Notes: generated by a model from the sequence alone, not told the origin. 64,000 nucleotides of DNA from an uncultured Lachnospiraceae bacterium (GCA_910585075.1 CAJUED010000005.1:226-64225); one strand, 5' to 3'. Counted from the first letter of the stretch, positions 33,216-41,830 are shown. Translations and numbers: made by a program.

Positions 33216-34924
33216 TGGAGAGCAGGGACAGCAAGGAGTTCAGATTGGATCATACCACCATTAAAAAATTATTGACCATATACAAGCTGAAAATACCTGA
33301 TTTCCAGCGCAGCTTCGTGTGGAAGCAGGGAAAAAAGCGGCAACTGCTGGACTCCCTGTTCCGAGGATTTCCCATTGGCGCCCTTACCCTGTATGAAGAT
33401 AAGGAAACGTATTACATCATAGACGGCCTGCAGAGAATCAACACCTTAAACCAGTATCTTTCCCGTCCTCATGCAGTGATTCCTTTTTCCGGAGCTTTGG
33501 GATTTTATAATAAAATAGAGAAGAAGATTGAGGATTTTTTAGAAAAAAATAATCTGCAAACCGAAAAAAGCAGGATAAAAAAGTGTATCAAAGAGTGGTA
33601 TGAAAAGCTGGATACTTTATATGAGTATGAAAAGGTCAGCGTGCTGTATGGAATATTGAAGGGCGAAAAATCCCAGGGCTTGTCCGGATTTGACGATTTG
33701 GAGCTTGTGGAAGAACTGCTGGAAATTTTAAAGGAAAGCATTGAAATAAAGCATGATGATATTGCCCTGATTATTTATAAGGGGGATAAAAATGATTTGC
33801 CTGAGCTGTTCAAAAATATCAATACGGGCAGCGTTGCGCTGTCTCAATATGAAATTCTGCAATCGGTCTGGAAGGATTACACCTTAGACAAAAATATATT
33901 GAATGGCACTTATCAGGCGTTTAACCGGGAACTGGAATTAATCCGCGATAACTATGAGATTGATGCTGTCAAAGAGCACGGAGAATTTGACATCTTTAAA
34001 AATATTGTGGGGCTGAATCATTTAATCTGCTGCAATCCTGACTGCGGTTTGATTTTCCGGTTTTCCGGTTTTAAGAAGCTGCCGGAGGAAGATTCGGCAC
34101 GCAGGAAATCGGGGAAGCATTATGATAATGACAGTATTGGGTTTGAGCTTTACTCCACACTTCTTTGCGGCGCTCCCAATAAAATTGTGAAAGCAGTTGA
34201 TCTGATATTTGATGCAGGGCATGATAAGGAGAAGATAAATGATTTTGTGAGGGAGCTGGACAGGGTGATTTTGGAGGCGGCCAATGTTTTTATCCATGCG
34301 GTAAAAAAGAGCGGCTGTGAAGTGATAGAGAGCAAGTACCATTCCCTTTATGTGCTGGCAGGTATTATTCTTGCGAAGTATGAGATTGATGGAAACAATT
34401 TGAGAATAAGGGAAACGGAGCCCAACCGGAGCATCCTTGACAGCTGTCTGAATCTGGAAGAACATATTAAGAACAGATGGTTTATTGACGAAAACAGGCA
34501 GGTCAGCTTCTTTAATATCAGAATACAGGAACTGAATGACCTGAAAAAGAAAGAGCAAGATACCGGAAAGCAAAATGCATCGAATCAACTGCTCCTGAGC
34601 GACGGGGTACTGAAAATCCGTCTGGAAGGAGAACCGGTAGAAGGATATTCCGTAAAAGAGTTTTATGGAAAAGTGTTCGGGGTACTTGCAGAGAAGCAGG
34701 TGGATTTTGACAGGTTTGTGCCCTATGCAACAGGGAAAAAGCGTTATCTTGTCAACAGGGAAAACCGGCATATCACAGGAGCGCCTTTCGTTGCGCCTAT
34801 CATAGTTAACGGATATTATGTGGAAACCCATAAAAGCAAAATGGGGGCGTTGAATGATATTTATCATTTCCTGGAGAAGATTGGCGTCCAGGCGGAATAT
34901 ATATTTGACGGGGGTTTGCAGTAA
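33215..34924 (+). CDS. DUF262 (GmrSD-N/ParB-like) domain protein
   Basis: Protein of 569 residues. The N-terminus has the DUF262 hallmarks: IPDFQRSFVW (27-36), LLDSLFRGFPIGALTLY, and DGLQR at 70-74, where the common form is DGQQR. DUF262 is the N-terminal part of GmrSD-type modification-dependent nucleases and binds or hydrolyses nucleotides. The remaining 400 or so residues are helical and I recognise no DUF1524/HNH domain in them; the C-terminus (RYLVNRENRHITGAP, GALNDIYHFLEKIGV) may be a separate DNA-related domain. The separate HNH protein encoded immediately upstream could supply the nuclease activity. One-base overlap shows tight coupling. Confidence 0.8.
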   Translation: MESRDSKEFRLDHTTIKKLLTIYKLKIPDFQRSFVWKQGKKRQLLDSLFRGFPIGALTLYEDKETYYIIDGLQRINTLNQYLSRPHAVIPFSGALGFYNKIEKKIEDFLEKNNLQTEKSRIKKCIKEWYEKLDTLYEYEKVSVLYGILKGEKSQGLSGFDDLELVEELLEILKESIEIKHDDIALIIYKGDKNDLPELFKNINTGSVALSQYEILQSVWKDYTLDKNILNGTYQAFNRELELIRDNYEIDAVKEHGEFDIFKNIVGLNHLICCNPDCGLIFRFSGFKKLPEEDSARRKSGKHYDNDSIGFELYSTLLCGAPNKIVKAVDLIFDAGHDKEKINDFVRELDRVILEAANVFIHAVKKSGCEVIESKYHSLYVLAGIILAKYEIDGNNLRIRETEPNRSILDSCLNLEEHIKNRWFIDENRQVSFFNIRIQELNDLKKKEQDTGKQNASNQLLLSDGVLKIRLEGEPVEGYSVKEFYGKVFGVLAEKQVDFDRFVPYATGKKRYLVNRENRHITGAPFVAPIIVNGYYVETHKSKMGALNDIYHFLEKIGVQAEYIFDGGLQ

Positions 34925-35066
34925 GCGCATTTTGTGTATGCGGCGAATGCCAACAGTGGGCCTGGATCTCCGTAGTTTAGCACGTGCGTGTTATGCCGAT
35001 AAAATCCATATGTAAGACAACAGCCCAGGACCCAAATTCGCACGCTGAGAAAGGAGTATGGTAAAA

Positions 35067-35738
35067 ATGTCAGAGATTGAATCTTCAAAGCTGTTTCATT
35101 CCATTACGGAAAAAGAGACGGAACGGATTTTAAAATGTTCCAAATCAAGAAAAAAGCAGTACCCGGCCGGGACTTATATTTTCGAGCAGGGTGGGGTGCC
35201 TTCCAGACTGTTTTTACTGCTGGAGGGGCAGGTACAGATTTGCAAGGACTTTACATCCGGAAAAAGGGATGTGCTCTATCTGGTGGAAGGCGGAAATGTG
35301 TTTGGGGAAATCTTCTTATTTGGCGACAGGAAGCATTACTGGTATGATGCTGTGGCGGTTACGGATGTGACGGTCATGGAAATGCCCTGGGACTTTTTCT
35401 ATCATTTCTGTTCCAATGCCTGCGACCATCACAAGCAGCTCACCCAGAACATGTTGGAAATCCTTTCCGAAAATAATTTTAACATTACCAGGAAACTGCA
35501 TATTGTGAGCACTTCCTCCCTGCGGGAGCGGCTTGCCATCTGGCTGATAGATTCCATGGATGAGAACTGCGTTGTGGAGCTCCACATGAACAGGGAGCAG
35601 TTGGCGGATTTTCTGGGGGTGGCGAGACCTTCCCTGTCCAGAGAGCTTATGAAAATGCAGAAGGAAGGCCTGATAAAGGCGGACAGGAAGAAAATCAAAA
35701 TATGCGACAGGGATGCGGTGGAAATGCTGTACGGATAA
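35067..35738 (+). CDS. Crp/Fnr family transcriptional regulator
   Basis: Regulator of 223 residues. A cyclic-nucleotide-binding-like beta barrel (PAGTYIFEQGGVPSRLFLLLEGQVQI ... GGNVFGEIFLFG) and a long dimer helix precede a Crp-type winged helix (MNREQLADFLGVARPSLSRELMKMQ). A CSSTC-like N-terminal Fe-S cluster cysteine set is absent; Cys residues at about 22 and 113-117 are scattered. ATG 35067 is chosen because the ATG at 35058 touches the ribosome site AAGGAG (35051-35056). It lies upstream of a glycyl-radical spare-part gene, suggesting control of fermentation or redox genes. Confidence 0.9.
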   Translation: MSEIESSKLFHSITEKETERILKCSKSRKKQYPAGTYIFEQGGVPSRLFLLLEGQVQICKDFTSGKRDVLYLVEGGNVFGEIFLFGDRKHYWYDAVAVTDVTVMEMPWDFFYHFCSNACDHHKQLTQNMLEILSENNFNITRKLHIVSTSSLRERLAIWLIDSMDENCVVELHMNREQLADFLGVARPSLSRELMKMQKEGLIKADRKKIKICDRDAVEMLYG

Positions 35739-35830
35739 GGAAATGATGAAGTCTTTATACGAATTGTTGCAGGAGCGGACAGTATTTTCCGTTTGAAGGA
35801 TTGTTTTTATAAAAATACATAAAAAATTCG

Positions 35831-35859
35831 AATCCGTAACTAAGGTTACGGATTTTTTT
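35831..35859 (+). terminator. Intrinsic terminator after the Crp/Fnr gene
   Basis: AATCCGTAAC, loop TAAG, GTTACGGATT and seven T. A TATAAT box for the next gene follows at 35877-35882. Confidence 0.9.
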
Positions 35860-35940
35860 CTGAAAAAAACATATTATATAATCACAACAGAAAACAAACT
35901 TTGATAACCATACAGCATATTGGGGAAAGGAGCAATTATT

Positions 35941-36183
35941 ATGGCAACAAATTCAGCACAGGTAGACAACTTAGTAAATCTTTTGGATGGTTACGCAGGA
36001 AAAGGCGGTCATCATTTAAATGTTAATGTTTTAAACAGGGATATGCTTTTAGATGCACAGAAGCATCCTGAGAATTATCCTCAGCTTACAATCCGTGTTT
36101 CCGGTTATGCGGTAAACTTCATTAAACTGACACCGGAACAGCAGGCGGATGTTATTTCCAGAACATTCCATGAGGCTATGTAA
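35941..36183 (+). CDS. Free-standing glycyl radical domain, GrcA-like
   Basis: Protein of 80 residues. From about residue 20 it matches the C-terminal end of pyruvate formate-lyase: GGHHLNVNVLNRDMLLDA, YPQLTIRVSGYAVNF with radical-bearing Gly55, and EQQADVISRTF. In Escherichia coli the equivalent YfiD/GrcA replaces the oxygen-damaged glycyl-radical end of PFL. A clostridial version of this repair is the likely role (family knowledge plus inference). AAAGGAG precedes ATG 35941. A TATAAT lies at 35877-35882. An OFA-type transporter gene faces it, and a Crp/Fnr gene lies upstream, giving a formate/PFL theme. Confidence 0.88.
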   Translation: MATNSAQVDNLVNLLDGYAGKGGHHLNVNVLNRDMLLDAQKHPENYPQLTIRVSGYAVNFIKLTPEQQADVISRTFHEAM

Positions 36184-36189
36184 AAGGGC

Positions 36190-36220
36190 GTAACAGTGCA
36201 GCCGAAGGCCGAACTGTTAC
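36190..36220. repeat. 31-base palindromic repeat, copy 1
   Basis: GTAACAGT...ACTGTTAC ends flank a GCCGAAGGC core. Six bases after the grcA-like stop. Other copies: 43435-43465 and 51525-51555. Confidence 0.85.
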
Positions 36221-36312
36221 AAACCGGCAGCCGATAAAATGAGAGTTGCATTGGCAGCCTGTTTTGTTGATGAGCGTGTGTACGTAAACAGTAAAAGGGG
36301 ATATTGAACCAA

Positions 36313-36358
36313 AACAGTGCCGCATTTATGGTTGGAGAATCATAAATGCGGCACTGTT
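36313..36358. terminator. Bidirectional terminator between grcA-like and OFA genes
   Basis: A perfect 18-base-pair stem: AACAGTGCCGCATTTATG (36313-36330) with its complement at 36341-36358 and a 10-base loop. It lies between convergent genes. Confidence 0.82.
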
Positions 36359-36390
36359 GTTATGCACAAAGGCATATAAGATGTTTGATA

Positions 36391-37707
36391 TTATTTTTTC
36401 TTGGAAGCGTTCCCTACCATGGTGAAGCATACGATTGCAGCGATAATATAAAGGACAATTGTCACATAAAGCACCGTCTGATATCCGGTAGGATTTACCA
36501 TAATAACTTCGGAAGTTCCATCGGCCAGAGCATGTGTCAGTTCCACCTCGGTTCCGAATTTATTTACAATAAAGGAAGCCATCTGATTTCCTGTAAGGCC
36601 TGCAAATGCCCATGCGGAAAGGGTAATACCATGGATAGCGCTGATGTTCTGCATACCATAATGGTCGGAAAGCAGGGTGGGCACATTACTGAAGCCGCCG
36701 CCGTACCCGGCGTTTACAACAAACAGTAAAATAAGCACTAAGATCATCAGGAAAGTATTCTGTCCCATATTGGTGATACCCTGTGTAACGATAACAAGGC
36801 CGGTAGCAGCAATGGAAAGGACGAAAATAATTTTGTAAATGGTATTCCTGTCTTTAAAGGTATCAGCCCATGCGGAGAATCCAAGACGACCGCCTGCGTT
36901 GAAAACAGCTGTAACGGAGGAGAGAATACCTACGGCTCCAACCAGTCCGATACACTTGATAATCATTTTTTCCTGAGAAATCAGAGCAAGTCCGCAGGTG
37001 ATGTTCAGATAGAACATAATCCATATACCAATAAAAGTAACAGGTTTTGCTTTGATTACGTCGATTGCGCGGGCACCCTTTTCAGTGGAAGCGGGCTCAT
37101 GCCAGCCGGCGGGTTTTGCCAGAAGGAGATGACCTACAAACATCATGACAAAATAAACAACTGCGAGAATCAGGAACATTTTGTAGATACCACCCTCCCC
37201 AAGAGAATCAAGCAGCGCCTGCATGATGGGGCTTGCGATTGCCTTAGCGGCACCGAAACCGGCTACGGCAAGTCCTGTTGCCAGACCCTTACGGTCCTCA
37301 AACCAGAGCATCAATGTTTTTACAGGGGAAAGGTAACCGGTACCAAGTCCGACACCCATGATAAAACCGTAGCAAACATAAATACCAAGCAGAGCAAGCA
37401 TGCTTCCGGGATGTGCTCCGCCGTACCAGATAAAGAAGCCTGTGCCTGCCATACCGGATGCGAAGCAGATGGCGGCAATCAGGGATGATTTGTGGATATC
37501 CTTTTCCACGATATTGCCCAGGAAAGCAGCCGACATACCGAGGAAGAAGATGGCAAAACTGAATGCCCACTCGGTAGCACTCTTGGAGAAGCCTATGTAA
37601 TCAGCGATTTCCTGACTGAAAATAGACCAGCAGTAAACCGTACCTATGCTGCAGTGAAGTAACAGTGCGGGGATTGCAGCTCTCACCCATTTGTTTTGAC
37701 TTTTCAT
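36391..37707 (-). CDS. OFA family MFS transporter (oxalate/formate antiporter-like)
   Basis: Twelve-segment major facilitator protein of 438 residues. The N-terminus (NKWVRAAIPALLLHCSIGTVYCWSIF) and the segments GTGYLSPVKTLMLWFEDRKG and ATGLAVAGFGAAKAIASP fit the OFA family, which exchanges oxalate, formate or other monocarboxylates. The frame extends to 37818, but a promoter at 37765-37793 lies within that extension, so ATG 37707 is the start; its ribosome site (AAAGTGAG) is weak. Its place opposite the PFL spare-part gene suggests it may handle formate or pyruvate, which is inference. Confidence 0.88.
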   Translation of the reverse strand: MKSQNKWVRAAIPALLLHCSIGTVYCWSIFSQEIADYIGFSKSATEWAFSFAIFFLGMSAAFLGNIVEKDIHKSSLIAAICFASGMAGTGFFIWYGGAHPGSMLALLGIYVCYGFIMGVGLGTGYLSPVKTLMLWFEDRKGLATGLAVAGFGAAKAIASPIMQALLDSLGEGGIYKMFLILAVVYFVMMFVGHLLLAKPAGWHEPASTEKGARAIDVIKAKPVTFIGIWIMFYLNITCGLALISQEKMIIKCIGLVGAVGILSSVTAVFNAGGRLGFSAWADTFKDRNTIYKIIFVLSIAATGLVIVTQGITNMGQNTFLMILVLILLFVVNAGYGGGFSNVPTLLSDHYGMQNISAIHGITLSAWAFAGLTGNQMASFIVNKFGTEVELTHALADGTSEVIMVNPTGYQTVLYVTIVLYIIAAIVCFTMVGNASKKK

Positions 37708-37764
37708 GTTGTACTCACTTTCTTTTATTATTTGTATTTTATGTGTAAATGTCCTATCCCTCCT

Positions 37765-37793
37765 ATTATACATGAGACATTGTATTTTTCCAA
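37765..37793 (-). promoter_or_regulatory. Promoter of the OFA transporter gene
   Basis: On the minus strand TTGGAA (37788-37793), 17-base spacer, TATAAT (37765-37770). Confidence 0.78.
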
Positions 37794-37865
37794 GTGCAAT
37801 TTCATTTTCTTTATCCAAATAGTGTAGAAATAACGGAAAAATTGAATTTTTAAAAAAAATTTAAA

Positions 37866-37894
37866 TTGACAAATGAAAGTATCTACTTTATCAT
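37866..37894 (+). promoter_or_regulatory. Promoter of the aspS T-box transcript
   Basis: Perfect TTGACA (37866-37871), 17-base spacer, TATCAT (37889-37894), about 10 bases before the T-box stem I. Confidence 0.85.
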
Positions 37895-37902
37895 AACAGA
37901 GT

Positions 37903-38148
37903 GAACAGCGAAGACGGAGAGGAGTAGCACGGATTATCGCTTCCAGAGAGCCGGGAGGGTGGAAAGCCGGCAGAATGAATCCCTGTGAAAAACAACTCCA
38001 TCAGCTTTAAAATTATCATACAGGTTGCAGAGAGACTGCTTGCAGTAAATCAGGTGGCACCGCGGATTGCATTCGAAACCGCCACATATGGCGTTTGAGA
38101 GAAACTTTTCGTCCTGAATTGATGAAAATCAATTCGGGACATTTTTTT
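37903..38148 (+). ncRNA. T-box leader upstream of aspS, apparent Asn (AAC) specifier
   Basis: The tRNA-sensing leader is recognised by the stem I AGAGAG element (37945-37950), the near-consensus T-box AGGTGGCACCGCGG (38052-38065), and a terminator made of GTCCTGAATTGAT (38111-38123) and ATCAATTCGGGAC (38128-38140) plus seven T. Uncharged tRNA would pair with the T-box bulge and prevent termination. In the stem I specifier loop the 3' strand reads GTGAAAAACAACTCC (37985-37999); the triplet before the conserved purine and the closing ACTCC is AAC, an Asn codon, and no Asp codon lies there. The specifier is my reading of the fold and needs modelling. Confidence 0.9.
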
Positions 38149-38348
38149 GCCCAAACGACATGCAAGGAGAGCAAGCGCTTTGCCCGGGTGAGGCAGGAAA
38201 AGCCGCTGCATCTGATGGCATAAAACAGTCTCTGGCAGGCAGGGAGCGCGCCCCGGTCTGATTGCAGGAAACCGGAAACGTGACAGTTTAAAGAACTGTT
38301 ACCCGTAAACAGGCTTTGTCATATAAAGTGTCTGGGAATGGAGGAAAA

Positions 38349-40100
38349 ATGGAATTATCAACGTTATACCGTGAATGCACTTTGAACCAAGTTTCTGAAA
38401 ATGAAATCGGGAGAGAGATGAAGGTTGCCGGCTGGGTGGAAAATATCCGCGACCACGGCGGCGTATCTTTCATTGACTTAAGAGACATGTATGGGGTACT
38501 GCAAATTGTTATGAGGGATACTTCCCTGTTAAAAGGAATTAATAAGGAGGATTGTGTCAGCATTGAGGGGAAGATTGAAAAGCGTGACGAGGAAACTTAT
38601 AATCCCAAGATTCCCACGGGAACCATTGAGTTGGAAGCCCACAGGGTTCAAATTCTGGGAAAGGTGTACCGCCCGCTTCCCTTTGAGATTGCCACGTCAA
38701 AAGAGACCAGAGAGGATTTGCGCCTGAAATACAGGTTTCTTGACCTAAGAAACCGTAAGGTGATAGATAATATGATTTTCCGCTCCAATGTGATTCAGTT
38801 CCTGCGGGAAAAAATGATACAAATGGGATTTATGGAGGTACAGACGCCGATTTTGTGCGCGTCCTCCCCGGAGGGCGCAAGGGATTATATCGTGCCTTCC
38901 AGACATTATAAGGGGAAATTTTACGCCCTGCCCCAGGCGCCACAGCAGTATAAGCAGCTGCTGATGGTCTCCGGCGTGGATAAATATTTCCAGATTGCCC
39001 CCTGCTTTCGGGATGAGGACGCAAGGGCGGACCGTTCCCCGGGAGAGTTTTACCAGCTGGATTTTGAGATGAGCTTTGCAACCCAGGAGGATGTGTTCCG
39101 GGCCGGGGAGGAAGTGCTGACGGCCACATTTGAGAAATTCGCTCCGGAGGGCTATGAGGTCACAAAAGCTCCATACCCTGTCATCAGCTATAAGCAGGCT
39201 ATGTTAGAGTTTGGCACAGATAAGCCTGACCTGCGCAACCCCCTGCGCATCATAGATTTGTCGGAATTTTTCAGCCGTTGCAGCTTTAAGCCTTTTCAGA
39301 AGAAAACTGTGCGGGCTATCAGAATCCACGGTCACCAGTCCAAAGGCTTCCACGAGAAATTGCTGGATTTTGCCAAAGAAATCGGAATGGCGGGCCTTGG
39401 TTATCTTGAGGTGCTTGAGGATTTGTCCTACAAAGGCCCCATTGACAAATTCATTCCGGATGAGTTAAAGGCGGAACTGAGGGAGCTTGCAGGCCTTGAA
39501 AAGGAAGACACCATTTTCTTTATTGCGGATAAGGAAGATAGGGCGGCAATCCTGGCAGGGCAGATTCGCAGCGAGTTAGGACAGCGGCTTGACATTTGTG
39601 AAAAGAATGCTTACAGGTTCTGTTTTGTAAATGATTTCCCTATGTTTGAAAAGGATGCACAGACCAAACAGATTGGATTTACCCACAATCCTTTTTCCAT
39701 GCCCCAGGGAGGGCTGGAGGCCCTGAACACAAAAGACCCGCTGGAGATTCTGGCTTATCAGTATGATATTGTGTGCAATGGGGTGGAATTATCCTCAGGA
39801 GCAGTGCGCAACCACAGTCTTGATATTATGGTGAAGGCTTTTGAGATTGCCGGGTATGACGAGGAAGTGTTAAAGCAGAAGTTTGGCGCCCTTTACAACG
39901 CATTTCAGTTTGGTGCGCCTCCCCATGCAGGTATGGCGCCCGGTGTGGACCGGATGATTATGCTGCTTAGAAATGAGGAGAATATCAGGGAGATTATCCC
40001 CTTCCCTATGAGCGGAACGGCACAGGATTTGATGTGCGGCGCTCCGAGTACGGTGACAGAACAGCAACTGCGGGAAGTGCATATTAAAGTGAGAGAATAA
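38349..40100 (+). CDS. aspS: Aspartyl-tRNA synthetase, possibly non-discriminating
   Basis: Class II synthetase of 583 residues. The N-terminal OB anticodon domain (KVAGWVENIRDHGGVSFIDLRD) is followed by motif 2 (FRDEDARADRSPGEFYQLDFE), a GAD-like insertion and motif 3 (GMAPGVDRMIMLL). At the position that separates the two AspRS types (Leu in Escherichia coli RDLGS, His in Pseudomonas RDHGG) it has His36, as in enzymes that also charge tRNA-Asn. GGAGG lies six bases before ATG 38349; the T-box ends about 200 bases upstream. The apparent Asn specifier agrees with a role in Asn-tRNA supply via GatCAB (inference). Confidence 0.95.
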   Translation: MELSTLYRECTLNQVSENEIGREMKVAGWVENIRDHGGVSFIDLRDMYGVLQIVMRDTSLLKGINKEDCVSIEGKIEKRDEETYNPKIPTGTIELEAHRVQILGKVYRPLPFEIATSKETREDLRLKYRFLDLRNRKVIDNMIFRSNVIQFLREKMIQMGFMEVQTPILCASSPEGARDYIVPSRHYKGKFYALPQAPQQYKQLLMVSGVDKYFQIAPCFRDEDARADRSPGEFYQLDFEMSFATQEDVFRAGEEVLTATFEKFAPEGYEVTKAPYPVISYKQAMLEFGTDKPDLRNPLRIIDLSEFFSRCSFKPFQKKTVRAIRIHGHQSKGFHEKLLDFAKEIGMAGLGYLEVLEDLSYKGPIDKFIPDELKAELRELAGLEKEDTIFFIADKEDRAAILAGQIRSELGQRLDICEKNAYRFCFVNDFPMFEKDAQTKQIGFTHNPFSMPQGGLEALNTKDPLEILAYQYDIVCNGVELSSGAVRNHSLDIMVKAFEIAGYDEEVLKQKFGALYNAFQFGAPPHAGMAPGVDRMIMLLRNEENIREIIPFPMSGTAQDLMCGAPSTVTEQQLREVHIKVRE

Positions 40101-40125
40101 ATAATATATACCTATATGAATCTTT

Positions 40126-40167
40126 ATGAGGCTCATGGGAGATTTGCCCGGGAGCCTCATTTTATTT
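40126..40167 (+). terminator. Probable terminator after aspS
   Basis: ATGAGGCTC (40126-40134) pairs with GAGCCTCAT (40152-40160), followed by a T-rich TTTATTT. Confidence 0.65.
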
Positions 40168-40341
40168 CCGCGGGCAATGAGCCAAGTGCCATGCCTGTAC
40201 GAGCATAAAATCAGCAAGCTGATTTAACATATTTGACTTAATAAGCCGGCTGGCAAAGTGTGACAGCGTTTGATGGAATTTAAAGGGACAGACAAAGTCC
40301 CGGAACGTATCTATAGGAGTTTCTTAAATTCATAAATAGGG

Positions 40342-40370
40342 TTGTATTCCGCTCGGAAAGTGGGTACAAT
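40342..40370 (+). promoter_or_regulatory. Probable promoter of trkA
   Basis: TTGTAT (40342-40347), 17-base spacer, TACAAT (40365-40370). The -35 is weak. The DNA between the aspS terminator and this site (40168-40341) holds only small inverted repeats such as AAATCAGC/GCTGATTT (40209-40226). Confidence 0.5.
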
Positions 40371-40403
40371 GTAATTGTTTTGAAGGGTGGAGGGAATAGA
40401 AAA

Positions 40404-41783
40404 ATGAATCGCGGTAAAATGAAAATTTTTATAGTGGGCGGCGGGGAGATAGGTAAAGCCCTTACCGTACATCTGGCCCGGGACGGGTACAGGCTTACGG
40501 TGATTGACCGGGAGGAAACTGTGGTTGACAGCATGAGTAACACGGTGGATGTCATAAGCTTTCAGGGAAATGGAGCGTCCTTTGGCATCTTAAAGGAGTT
40601 AAATGCAAACGAAGCGGACATGTTCATTGCGGTAACCAATTCGGACGAGCTGAATATATTAAGCTGTATGACCGCCCATATGATGGGGGCAAAGCACACC
40701 ATTGCCCGTATCAGAGATGTGGACTATGCAAGACAAAATCGTTTTTACAAGGATAAACTGGGGCTTTCCATGATCATCAATCCGGAGCTGGCAACGGCAC
40801 TGGAAATATACCGTCTGCTGCGTTTCCCGCTGGCCACCAGAGTGGAGGTCTTTGCAGGGGGAAAGGCCGAGCTGGTGGAGATGTCGGTCAGTGTGAATTC
40901 TCCGTTGGACGGCAAGTCACTAATCGAAATCAATAAAAATATGGGTATCAACCTGCTCATCTGTGCGGTGGTCAGGAACGGGGAAGCTTTTGTCCCCAAA
41001 GGAGATACGGTTTTACAGACAGGAGATGTTTTGTATCTGACAGGGGCGGCGGAGGAATTCCGAAAATCCTTTAAAAAATTGAAACTCCCTATTAAACCTT
41101 TACAGTCTGTTATGATAGCGGGAGGCGGCCGCATTTCCAGATATCTGGCGGAGGTTTTGTTAAAGCAGGGAGCAAAGGTTACCATAGTGGAAAAAAGCCG
41201 TGCCCTCGCGGAGGAAATTTCAGGGGCAATAACGGGAGCTGCCGTAATTTGTGATGATACGCTGACTTATTTTGACACTATGTCCGGAACTGACATTGCC
41301 CATACGGACGCCTTCATTGCCATGACGGAAAATGACGAGTACAACCTGATTGCCGCTATGTATGCGGAGTCACAGGGCATCAACAAAGTAATTTCCCGTA
41401 TCAATGCAAAATCCAGACTGAAGGTATTGCAGCCGGGCAGCAGAATCTGCACCATTTCCAGAGAGGATGTGGCGGCGGATCGGATTCTGGGCTACAGCCG
41501 TTCTCTGCTGAATGCGGAGGACAATGATGCGGTGGAATCGCTTTACCGTCTGATGGATGGTAAAATAGAGTTCATTGAATTTAAAATAGACGAAAATGAC
41601 AGAAATTTAAATATTTCTCTTAAGGATTTGAAACTGAAAAGAAATATTTTGCTGGGCTGTATTATCAGGGACGGCTGGACCATCATTCCAAGAGGTGATG
41701 ACATGCTTATGCCCGGAGATTCGGCCCTTGTGGCGACAATTGACAGACAGATAGCACGTCTCGAAGATATATTTGCAGAATAG
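40404..41783 (+). CDS. trkA: Trk-type potassium uptake regulatory subunit TrkA
   Basis: Cytoplasmic NAD-binding gating subunit of 459 residues. It has two RCK units: the first begins MKIFIVGGGEIGKALTVHLARDG and has TVIDREE; the second begins SVMIAGGGRISRYLAEVL and has VTIVEKS. Each is followed by a TrkA_C domain (for example VEMSVSVNSPLDGKSL). The full double-length form matches Escherichia coli TrkA and not the half-length KtrA. ATG 40404 lies nine bases behind GGAGGG; ATG 40419 (MKIFIV) is also possible. The TrkH channel gene follows. Confidence 0.93.
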   Translation: MNRGKMKIFIVGGGEIGKALTVHLARDGYRLTVIDREETVVDSMSNTVDVISFQGNGASFGILKELNANEADMFIAVTNSDELNILSCMTAHMMGAKHTIARIRDVDYARQNRFYKDKLGLSMIINPELATALEIYRLLRFPLATRVEVFAGGKAELVEMSVSVNSPLDGKSLIEINKNMGINLLICAVVRNGEAFVPKGDTVLQTGDVLYLTGAAEEFRKSFKKLKLPIKPLQSVMIAGGGRISRYLAEVLLKQGAKVTIVEKSRALAEEISGAITGAAVICDDTLTYFDTMSGTDIAHTDAFIAMTENDEYNLIAAMYAESQGINKVISRINAKSRLKVLQPGSRICTISREDVAADRILGYSRSLLNAEDNDAVESLYRLMDGKIEFIEFKIDENDRNLNISLKDLKLKRNILLGCIIRDGWTIIPRGDDMLMPGDSALVATIDRQIARLEDIFAE

Positions 41784-41830
41784 GTTTAAAAACAAAGGTT
41801 TTTAAATCACAAATTTGTGCAGGAGCCATT

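Noticed and set aside
37708..37818. Extended N-terminus of the OFA transporter
   Set aside because: A TTGGAA/TATAAT promoter sits within it, and the family starts near ATG 37707.
37911..37916. GAC in the 5' part of the T-box as an Asp specifier
   Set aside because: It is on the 5' strand of stem I; the specifier lies on the 3' strand of the loop, where AAC is found.
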